From positions 1,075,001 through 1,139,000 of the forward strand of contig WPIO01000028.1 in the NCBI GenBank assembly GCA_009760855.2: DNA of 64,000 bases, given 5' to 3'. Shown piece after piece: positions 51,426 to 61,111 of the stretch (its first letter is position 1; the number at the start of each line of letters is the position of its first letter). Under the pieces are notes generated by a model, which was not told the DNA's origin, did no database searches, and saw only the letters and a list, made by a program, of their open reading frames with translations. The translations under genes and the position numbers were made by a program. This DNA comes from Cristatella mucedo (lineage: Eukaryota > Bryozoa > Phylactolaemata > Cristatellidae).

Positions 51426-52289
51426 CTTGATTTATTTTAAGTTTCATGGCAGGCTACCGTGGACAAGGTTAAATCCTTCATATGAAATTTGCATTACTAT
51501 ATATTTCATTGCTTGCTATGTTCCAATTCGGCTTCTTGAGTTAGCTCCCTAGCTAGGAAACTGCGAGAAAAGCTACTCTAGCAATATTACTGTAGTTTCG
51601 ATCCCTCATTTGCAGTATCTCAAGCGCTGAGGTGATATCAGGAGTCTCTTTACTTTTAAAGCTGGAGAGTATCGAAGCGCACTGCATTTCACATAAAACG
51701 CTCGAAACTAGGTTCGAAATAAAACATTTCGCAAAGCTGCCTAATTGTGGTAACGAAATTAGAGGATCGCCTATAGGCAGTCAAAAGCCACAGATCATAG
51801 TTGCCTGCTTTAGTCGTCATTCAGTTTCAAAAGACAGCGTAACATGCAGGAATGATACTCTGAACGGTCGGGATTATGAAGTTTCAATGCTGTGCCAGAG
51901 CCCAGCGGATCAATCCCATACCCTTTAATTGTACCTGTATGTCCCTTTTAAGCGGACCTAGAGATTCGAATGTATATCATGCGAGCAAATGGTCTTTCAC
52001 AAAGCAACAGCAATTTTGAATACAGAACTTAGTCCAGCATAGATTCTTGGTATCGCCACCCAGCTGTTTGAGTTCTTGCCGTCACAGGAGACCTTATGAG
52101 TCGGCTCGATGAGGTACTACATTAACCAGTTTAGCTTCGGGTCACGTGGCCCAACTGTGAAAGCCAGCCGTCCTAGTAAGATCTCATTGTCCACCGCATC
52201 GTGTGTAGCCGTTAGATCGAGAAACACGATGCCATTACCTTCCCGTGGTTCATGACAATACCGATACCAATCATCAACAATTATTTTTA
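51426..52289. other. AT-rich, LINE traces only
   Basis: Near 52080-52250 a minus-strand frame resembles the FDTIDH region of LINE RT (GTGTCGATCTAACGG-like); too weak to delimit. Confidence 0.35.
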
Positions 52290-53250
52290 AAACTCATTAA
52301 GAGAAGAAAATATGTTTACTTTTAGGCACTTTACATATGCTGGAAAAGCAATATATCAATTGGTTAGGGATACAATGCACAGTCAGCCTGCTTAAGAACA
52401 TAAAGGAAAGTTCACAGGGACACAGCAAATACTGTGAGGAAGAGGTGAGTTTTTAGCTTATTTTTAAATGTCGTCAAGTTAGGGAATGTCATCACTCATT
52501 CAGAAGAGGGTACCGGTCTTTGGGAGCATTCGAAGTAAAGTCGCGGTCTCTAAAGGATTTTTTTGAGGTTGACTAGAGCCACAGCTAAAATAATTGAGTC
52601 GGGAGAGCAGGCGGTACGATGCCTTGCTTGACTGAGATACAGTTCGGATAGGTAGGCCGGAGCAAGTTAGTGAACATACCTAAAAGTGGGTAAAACAATT
52701 CATGAAGTAATTACGCTGCTTGATCGGGAGCCATCGCAGGTCGGTAAGAAGTGGAGCAATATAGCATTTGCGACGTCCACGACAGAAAACGCCAGCTGCA
52801 AAGTATTCCACCAACTGTAAGCGTCTTTTTGCACCGGCAAGAAGACCTGCGAGTGAGTGAATTACAGAAGTCAAGATGGGGATATCACAAACATATGGAC
52901 CAGTTGGGCTGCGGTACCCTAGTCTAGTCAGCCAGAATTTGAACAAGTGTGCGTAACTGAAATTAGGCAGACCTGACAATGGAGCTTGGGATGTCTTCAT
53001 ATAGTGACAGGTCACTTTAGAGTTGGACACTCAGATTTCGTGCCGATTCAGCAGCAGACGTGCTGGCCGAACCCATTTTGGGGGTTGGGTATTCCAGTTT
53101 CTGATTAACACTAGGTTTTCTGATAACTGGCAAATTGGTTTTGTTTTCCTTAAATTAGGGAAATATTGCAGTTATCCAAGTGAGAATGCTAGCAGTACAT
53201 GCAACAAGGGAGTTGAGAAAGTTCGCTGTACTGGAATGTGTGGCGGCGAG
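52290..53250 (-). mobile_element. Old LINE-A fragment
   Basis: LLTDLRWLPIKQRNYF and SAGVFCRGRRKCYIAPLL on the minus strand, a 3' UTR trace near 52360-52450, and the upstream LNVGFSDN-like region to about 53230. Confidence 0.65.
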
Positions 53251-53859
53251 GTCAAAGGACAGGTGTTTTCTGCCTAAGAATGAAAGAATGTACGTACGTG
53301 AATAAAAATACACATATGGTAATTACAGATATATACAATGGACTCACGTTATTACCAGCCTGCGCGGGACCGAAAAATATTTGTGCATCTGGATTTTCTT
53401 CTAACTTTGACTTACGAAAACGATTCGCTGCGTCAACGATGCAGGTAGCCAGTAAACAGTAGTTACCTATCCACTCAACAGTGTAGCTAATTTTGGCTAT
53501 ACAGCACTATAAGCTTAGCTTACTGTCCAGATTATAAACAGTCTTTCATTTCTGGAATAAACAAAGTGTATTTTCACAGCGCTCATCCAGACCTCAGCTA
53601 ATGGGTATGGAGCCCTTCGCAGCCCTTAGTCTTCGAGCCCCTGTCAATGAAGAAGCCTCAGCGAAGCTGTGACGAAGTACATATCTTTACAAAGATTTTA
53701 GTTTGAAGCCTGAAGTTACTCTATTTTTCTAGAAAGTTAAGTAGTCTAAACAAGACACTGGGTTAAGAACCGTTCAACGTATCAGTTAACAATCTAGTCA
53801 TTTGTGCTTGTGAATGCTTGTCCAAGCACAGTACCTTAGAAGTCATTAAGATTTTTGTT
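53251..53859. other. Spacer
   Basis: Nothing recognised. Confidence 0.4.
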
Positions 53860-53955
53860 ATTGCTTTTCTTACAGTGAGTTTTAAAGCGCCAAGATAGAT
53901 TTTTGGTATTCTCAGGGTTCAGCACAAGCAACCTATTATTATTATTATTATTGTC
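53860..53955 (+). mobile_element. LINE-A/SINE-1 tail with (ATT)n
   Basis: AAAGCGCCAAGATAGATTTT and a (TAT)n end. Confidence 0.6.
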
Positions 53956-54024
53956 ACCTCATTTCGCTGCACAGAGCTTTGACAGCGCTTGAAGTGTGTT
54001 GTTTAACCCATATGTATTATCTCT

Positions 54025-54028
<4 letters not shown>

Positions 54029-54075
<47 letters not shown>
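54029..54075. repeat. (CT)n microsatellite
   Basis: About 23 CT units. Confidence 0.97.
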
Positions 54076-54078
<3 letters not shown>

Positions 54079-54683
54079 CAGTTGTTTGGCGGGACCGCAT
54101 ACTTTGGAACCTTAAAACAAGTTTTTTTCAACTGTCTGCCAGCTACTATAACGCAAAGCTGACACTTATGTCGCTTGGAAGTATTTTAACCAGAAAGATT
54201 TCTGGAGGTCATCCTTCACACTAAGTCTATTCCGCTTTCTAGCAGCATATAAATATTCTCAATATCGTGAAAGTGAACCGTACACATCTACCCAGTTTAT
54301 ACTGGCAACACATAATTCGCTCCGCTGTCGATATTATTTTACGCCTGGATACTCTTCTGACTTACTGTTTGAATAGTGAATGATTTTAAGGTTCCTCAAA
54401 ATAAACCATAAGAAAAGTAAGAGCTTTCATTTTACGTCCCGCGTAATAACACAAACTTTAAGGCACAAAACTGCAAAATGCTAGCGGCGAACATACACAT
54501 ACATAGACATTGAGCTAGGCCCACACTTCCGAGACCTATGGCAGCTACATTTACCACCTTGAACGTGTAACGCAGCAATATTTTAGTTCTGTATATAGAG
54601 GTCTCTCACCAGCTTTATCGTCGTGATCGAGAGTTGGCAAAGATCATCCTAATTACTGTCAAATGCACTAGTAGGCTATGTAA
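54076..54683. other. AT-rich spacer
   Basis: Nothing recognised. Confidence 0.4.
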
Positions 54684-55675
54684 TGTAATGTATCTCCGTC
54701 TGTAACTCTATAAAGCCATAAAGACTATGTGGATGTGACGCAGGAGAGTTTTGTGTAGCGCACTCACAGCCAAATCGGCTTTCGGTACGCATTCGGGATC
54801 CAACAGACTTCATCCCACGCAGCAAGAGAAAGTGGGAAGCATAGCAGAGTCAGGTGAGCAGTTGAGGTGGTGAGTAGCATGGAAGTAGCAGCTAAGGACC
54901 GCTGGAAATGATAAGCCATAGTCGGTAGCAGGGGCATAGTTGCCGTTGCGTAAGAATTGTGGAAGTGATTTCCACAGTCTAGTACCTGCGGAGCTAAAGC
55001 TTTTGTCGCCAACGGTCTTTAAGCACGGGAATGAACAGCTAATTTATTGTCCATACAGGACCAGAGGGCACGAAGAGGCTGAAACTGGTGCAGCAGTTTA
55101 GCTAGGTACGAAGGAGCTAATCATCAGCGAGTCGTGGCGGGCCGTGTGGATGAGCGGAAGAACTTTGCTCTGTATCCGTTGCTCAACCGGCATCCATCCT
55201 AGCTCTTTTAGCAAAGGAGACACGTACTCAAGCCTCTCGAACTTGAAGACTAGCCTTACAGCCATATTCATAGCCAGTTGCAGTGGCCAAGTTGCTTTCT
55301 TTGGTAGCCCAGCCAAAAGAGAATTACAATAATCAAGCCGAGACAGAACTAAGGAGCTAGTTAAATTTTGTGCAAGCCACCATGGAAGACAGCTCCTTAT
55401 CTTAGATAGGGATCGTACGTGATAGCTAGCTGTAGAAGCAGTTTTCTGAATGAAGCTTTTAAAATATAGGTAGCTGTCGAAAACGACACCTAAATTTCGA
55501 GCACATGGTGATGGTCGCACAACAGCATCACCTATTAGAAGACCAAAGCCTTTTAATTCAGCCATACGCTAAGGGTGCCCTATGAGCAGCAGTTCGGTTT
55601 TACCGTCATTAAGTTTCAATAAGTTTTCCGACATCCAGGATCGACTGTCGGCAAGTCAAGCATTCAGTTATCGCC
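54684..55675 (-). mobile_element. LINE-B, 5' truncated, RT C-terminal half
   Basis: Minus strand: LLKLNDGKTELLLIGHP (frame broken by a stop), SPCARNLGVVFDSYLYFKSF, LVLSRLDYCNSLLAGLPKKA, LGWMPVEQRIQSKVLPLI, then the LINE-B end and the GGAGTTACAGACGGAGATAC tail. Confidence 0.85.
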
Positions 55676-56000
55676 TGTACACTCCTCGTGTGGTGCATTG
55701 TCCACGTGCTCTTACACTGAGCACTTCGCCAGTGATATGACTTGCCCTGTGGTCTTCAGTATCAAATTTAACTTTAGGACTCAAGACAAAACCAGAAGGC
55801 TGGGGCTTGCAGTAGGAAACATTATGTCCGAAGCAAACGCGACCCCTTTTTTATCAAGCGGGCAGAGGAAACTGTTGTATAACAGTGGCTCCGGCAACAG
55901 CAGGTCTTGTGGGATTCTCACGGAGACACAGAAGGCGAACGTGCGTGGTAAATGAGACTCTTCTTTATTACTCTCAAGGGGCACATATATGAGAGCTCGA
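55676..56000. other. Region below the putative minus-strand exon
   Basis: Holds AATAAA on the minus strand (55964-55969). Otherwise unremarkable. Confidence 0.4.
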
Positions 56001-56369
56001 TCAATCGCAGCAGACGACGCGAAATATAACATGCATTAGTGGCCTGAGGCTTCCCTTCGTCAATTGGCCACAGGTGAGGCAAGTACATCCCTTACATGCT
56101 GGACACGCTAGGCTGCACCCGTCAAAGCACTCAGCTGATATGTTATTTAGTAGTTTCGCGAGAATTGTATGCAATTGTATAATTCTTCCATTTAGGAGGA
56201 CATGTAGCCGATGTGGGCTTCGATGTGAAAGTAGCAGAGTGACGCTATCATGTGAGAGGTCAAAAGGCTGACTTGGTGAGCTGAGGCAGACGTTGAGCTC
56301 TTGTCGGCCGTAACCCATAAGCATCAGCGAGACAAGAACGATGCGTTTCTTTAGAGCTTCAGTGCGACC
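56001..56369 (-). CDS. Putative terminal exon of an unidentified minus-strand gene, Cys-rich C-terminus
   Basis: On the minus strand TATTTTATTTTCAG is a strong acceptor, followed by 122 codons open to TGA. An AATAAA signal lies 31 bp past the stop (55964-55969). The sequence has a Leu-rich middle (SVTLLLSHRS, RLHVLLNGRIIQLHTIL) and a Cys cluster spaced like C-x3-C-x3-C-x2-C-x2-C-x-C-x2-C, which could bind zinc. I recognise no family. No upstream exon of the same gene is visible. It could be an old transposon piece, but it does not resemble the LINE or hAT sequences here. Confidence 0.4.
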   Translation of the reverse strand, partial: GRTEALKKRIVLVSLMLMGYGRQELNVCLSSPSQPFDLSHDSVTLLLSHRSPHRLHVLLNGRIIQLHTILAKLLNNISAECFDGCSLACPACKGCTCLTCGQLTKGSLRPLMHVIFRVVCCD

Positions 56370-58089
56370 CTGAAAATAAAATACCAAGGAAACGTTACAC
56401 AAGTCACGAGCACTAGACTTTACAGTACACGAGCCTTTTCATTACCCTTTTGTATGCAGCTTTACCGTGAATTCACTGCACAGATGTCACTTGTTAAACT
56501 GCAGCATTTAGTGCTTTGCAATGCTTTGCGACGATTCAGTAAATACGCATGTGGACAACATCACTGTAAGATTTTTCAATTTCTGACACTATATGGCTGT
56601 CTTTACACACTTGTGTTCTGCTCGATCTTTCAATTGCCAAGCCCATTCATAGCACAGCAAATGCAATCTTTAAATAAAACACCAGTGGTGACTGATATGC
56701 CAATTCTAGAATTCCGAATGCAGCACTAATGAGAAAACCGGGTCAATGCGACAGTTCCTTAACTTGAGCTCCACAATTCGTGAATTCGTGTATTCACAGC
56801 AGGCTTCCTTTGTTCCACTCGATGCTACTGCGTAGCACGTCTGGGTGTATCAGTGCACATAAGGATACCTGCAAGAACAAATAGGAACCGACAGCAACCC
56901 CATTTTCCTCTACCGCTGAAGAGCAATAACGTCACGAGCCGGGCTTACAGTACGGCCGGTTCGCTATATTGAGAGGCTCGTTGTAACTGGGGTTAGCTTA
57001 GCCGGAAGTGCTTTCTATTGGTGGAGATTTGGTCTGGCCCAAACAGGTGCCATTATATTCGGACGTTCGCTATAACCTGGCTCGTTCTAAACGTAAGCCG
57101 CTGCACAGGTGCAACCTGAACAGTTCCACTTTACTATTTTACACTTTCAGACGGTTAATCTCGAGGGGGCGTGTCATTATATTGAAAATTGAATGTTTTT
57201 TCCATAGTCTAAAGTAAGGCTTTGCAGGTCGTTTAGGCTGATAGTTTATATTTACAAAGTTCGCAGAGAAAACGCACTGATAGCTTATATTTACAAATTT
57301 CGCAGAGAAAACGCACGTCGGATGCTTTTATTTTTTAAAGAAAATCCTTTTGCTTATCTCGATATACTACTTCCGGTGTCAATAGAGCTTGCATAAAAAT
57401 TGTATCTACTATGTTCCGGTCATCTATCAATCCCCAAAACTTGATATTACATTTATAACTAGTTTATCTGTTAATACGCAAATGTTCAAAAAGTTAAAAA
57501 ATAAAAAATTTTGACCATTTTTGGCGATTCGCCATTAACATTAGCTTGCAGCCGTAAAAATCCTGGACAACTCCAACTTCGCTTTGGACAGCGGGCCTGA
57601 GTGTCCGCTGACCTAGCTGATGAGCCCGTCCCACCGACTGCCAAGCTAGCTAATAGCCTAGCTTATTATATGGGTCACACAGTGAGCTCCTGTGAAAAAT
57701 AACGGGCAGATTCTAGGTGTGCATGCATCCCCTCCCCGCTCTGCTAAGGTCGGTGCTGCAACACGACTTCCGGTCGGTCATGCTCACTTTCTGGCAGCCT
57801 TCCAATACATCAATTCAGCCGCTCCTAGCGGTAGCTCCGTAAGCGCAAGTCGTCATTTCGGGTGACAGCAGAGGGGGTCGTCGAGCCGAGAGCTCAAGCT
57901 GCGGGTGTGAAATGAGTTCAAGCTGCTGGAATGCCACGGCCATCCTTTTAACAACATTTTCAAGTTCCTAGGCCTTTATAAGCCTATAGCCGATAAAAGG
58001 CATATATAGCCTAAGGACTCAATGTAGAAGCGACATCAGTGAAGGAATTACTAAGGCTCTAACTAACTAACAAACCTTGATTATTATAG
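56370..58089. other. Intergenic with one tandem duplication
   Basis: An approximately 39-bp unit (GATAGYTTATATTTACAAAK plus TTCGCAGAGAAAACGCAC) is duplicated at about 57239-57316. No coding or transposon match is seen. Confidence 0.5.
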
Positions 58090-58370
58090 GAGCAGATTTT
58101 CTTACTCAACGACATCTGTTATCCTGCTGCCGACTATGGCGCATCTTTTCCGTCCGTCCTGAGCTGCTACTTCTGTGCTGCTCACTAACTGCCCTTTTGG
58201 CTCTGCTATGCTTCTCACGTTCTCTTTGTTGCGTGAGACGAAGTCTGTTGTCTACCGAATGCGTACCGAAAGCTGCTTAGGCTGTGAGTGCTCTATACAA
58301 AACTCTCCTGCGTAACACCCACTTAGTCTTTACGGCTTTGTGGAGTTACAGACGGAAATACATAAAGATA
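58090..58370 (+). mobile_element. LINE-B 3' fragment
   Basis: LLNDICYPAADYGASFPSVLS-like sequence, ETKSVVYRMRTESCLGCEC and the GAGTTACAGACGGAAATACA tail. Confidence 0.8.
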
Positions 58371-58464
58371 CTATAGCGAAAACGTAACGACAGACTATGT
58401 TTGGGAGCTTCTTCGAGAAAGCGATTTTGCATTATAGCCGCAAATCTAAATAAATAAATAAAAA

Positions 58465-58622
58465 TAGTTCATTTGGGTAGCTTCATAAAAGAACTTAATC
58501 TCTAACCAGGCGCTTTACATATGACGCAGGGCTCAAGCCCATGACCTCGGTCATCACAGGCATTCAACTTAACCTCGGCGATCAAAGGCGGTATCTCAAC
58601 CCTTGAGCCAAACCAGGGCGCA
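58465..58622 (-). mobile_element. SINE-1 copy with a duplicated head
   Basis: GGTTTGGCTCAAGGGTTGAG head, a second head-like AGGTTAAGTTGAATGCC, TGGGCTTGAGCCC at the B-box place, then the LINE-A-like tail. Confidence 0.75.
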
Positions 58623-59669
58623 TCTAGAACATCTACTCATTTCTTAACCCATTATTGTTTGAATTAAGTGTAAATGCATGTTAATTGTTATTCTTTTGCC
58701 ATTATTTTTAACTAAATGTGAACCACAAGACATGAATCTGTCATTTTTCTTGTCGGTAATGGGTAAATTTCAAGTTAATAGAGCAAAGTTTGTAAGGACT
58801 CGTGGCTTTTTTTATACTTATGAGGCATAAACAATTAGGAAATTATACCTACTGTTTAAGGAAAAAATGGATTGTGATACAGAGTGTAGTTGTTAGCGAT
58901 TCCCTCCCTCAGAAACCCAATGCGTGAATGTTTTGGTGGCTAGAATATTTGGCTTTAATCTTACGAAGCACGTGTCTTCACCTGATCGTATTTTAATGTG
59001 CCCTTGTAAGTCTTGCGATGCCACCTACTACACGGCAACGTATGGCGGCTGAAAAAGCTTTTGGGCTTGGCGCGAACAGGCGAACAGCATGCGGTGGCCA
59101 TTCAGCCCGCTTATTAAGCGTACTACTGCTATCAATCACCAGTGGGCCGGCCCGGCGCCCAGGCCAACGCCCTACGACAAACATGCATGCTCTCTGAAGC
59201 TACTACTTGGCGCTCTGTTCCTCATTAAAACAGGTTACTTTCAAATGTGTATTTCTTAGCGGTATTTCTCCCTAAGCACACAACAATAAGGAATAATCCG
59301 ACCAATACGAAGTCTAACATTCAAGCAAATGGTCGTGACTTCAACTTTTAAGAATAATACAATGCTAATGGTGTAAATAGCGGGAAAAAGTGTCCCGTTT
59401 AGAACGAAAGTGCTAGTGAAATGATGAATGCGATCAGGAACGTGAGATTCGCCACGTCTCCTCAAGTACCCAGCAAAGCGGTTGTTCTAAGCTGCCGAAA
59501 TATTAAAGTATTTACTAAAGTGAGACCGAAATCTATTTGTAGCATTTCTGGGCACGGTCATATGCGTTTGCCTTACAAGGATGTTCGAAATCGAGCTCTT
59601 GCACCTTCAGGTGTTCGCAATTGTCAATTGGTTCCTTGTGGCTCGTCCATTTATTTTTTTCATTGCTTC
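58623..59669. other. Intergenic
   Basis: AT-rich with short frames on both strands; nothing recognised. Confidence 0.45.
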
Positions 59670-61110
59670 GGGTATACAACGGCCTACTTAGGAATGCAGA
59701 CATGGGTAGAGTGTCTCTTCTTGTTTTGCTCGATCTTTCGGCAGCTTTTGATACCATCGATCACAAAGTACTTCTAGAGCGCCTCTCATCTCGCCTGGGC
59801 ATCACTGGCACTGCTCTGCGGTGGTTCAGGTCCTATCTCAGTGGGAGACTCCAGAGTATTGACGTGAATGGACAAAGATCATCTGAAGTACCTCTAAAAT
59901 ATGGAGTACCTCAGGGCTCTTTGCTAGGTCCGGTTCTTTTCACGGTTTATACTTACCTCTTGCTGATGTGATTGCCAAGCACAATCTAGGCTTTCACTTC
60001 TATGCGGATGACACTCAGTTGTACCTTTGCTTTGATCCCTCCCAGCCTTCGAGCACCTCAAATTCTCTCAACTCACTTGCTGCATGCATTGATGACATCC
60101 ACACATGGATGGCAGCAAATTTTCTAAAACTAAACGATGATAAAACTAACTTACTAGTTATGGGCAAACCTAGTGTTATTCAGAAATTGGAAAGGCTGAC
60201 TTTCAAAATTGGCTCTGCCAGCATATCTCCAGTTGCATCAGCTCGAAATCTAGGTGTCATATTCCAAAGCGACCTCTCGTTAGACGACCACATCAGCTCC
60301 ACAGTCAAATCAGCCTATTTTCAGCTTCATAACATTGCTAAAATTAGGGCTTGTTTAGATAAGGATACCACGTCCAAGTTGGTCCATGCATTCGTGACAT
60401 TTCGTCTCGACTTCTGCAACGCACTGCTTACTGGCCTACCAGCATGTGCGATCAGGCGATTGCAGCTGGTGCAAAACTCTGCAGCTAGGCTTGTCTGTCG
60501 TGAGCGTCTCAGTTGCCACATTACTCCACTTCTCGCCGACCTGCACTGGTTACCAGTCAAGCAACGTATTGACTTCAAGGTTTTGTCGCTCACTTTTAGG
60601 TCTCTTCATTCTATGGCTCCAGCCTATCTTTCAGATATACTACCCCATCAGGCAAAGCATCGTACCACTCGCTTTTCGGAATCCAACAGTCTAGAAATAC
60701 CTCGTACAAACCTTAAATCCTTTGGAGACCGTGCATTCAGCTCGTATGCTCCCAAAGCCTGGAACTCCCTCCCGACCTGCGTCAGAACATCCCCTGACCT
60801 GACCACATTTAAAAGAAACTTAAAAACACACCTTTTTAGGACAGCATTTAGTGGGTCCCCGTGATTCGTCCTTGATGTGCTTATGCGTGCTGGCACTGTG
60901 CATGCTGCCACTAACCACATTTGCATGCTGACCCTGTGCATGTCACCCCTAACCATATTATTTATTTTGTTTGTTTTTCAAGCATGATTTTACTTACTAT
61001 TCAATTGCATATCACTTTGCAGCAAATGTAAAGCGCCTAGAAAGAGATTAAGTTCTCTGAGGGCGCTTTATCAAGTGTAATATTATTATTATTATTATTA
61101 TTATTATTTA
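59670..61110 (+). mobile_element. LINE-A, youngest-looking copy, one frameshift
   Basis: 5' truncated in the RT domain. SLLVLLDLSAAFDTIDH, RWFRSYLSGR and YGVPQGSLLGPVLF lie in one frame; a one-base shift near 59955 moves to LPLADVIAKHNLGFHFYADD, after which 298 codons stay open to FRTAFSGSP and stop. The 3' UTR and (ATT)n follow. L2/CR1-group assignment rests on the AWNSLP...FKRNLKTHLF C-terminus and the microsatellite tail. Confidence 0.92.
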
Positions 61111-61111
61111 T

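Noticed and set aside
55700-56000. Possible LTR (AATAAA, promoter-like and terminal motifs)
   Set aside because: No second copy, no TG...CA ends with a primer-binding site, and no gag-pol nearby; AATAAA is better explained as the end of the minus-strand exon.
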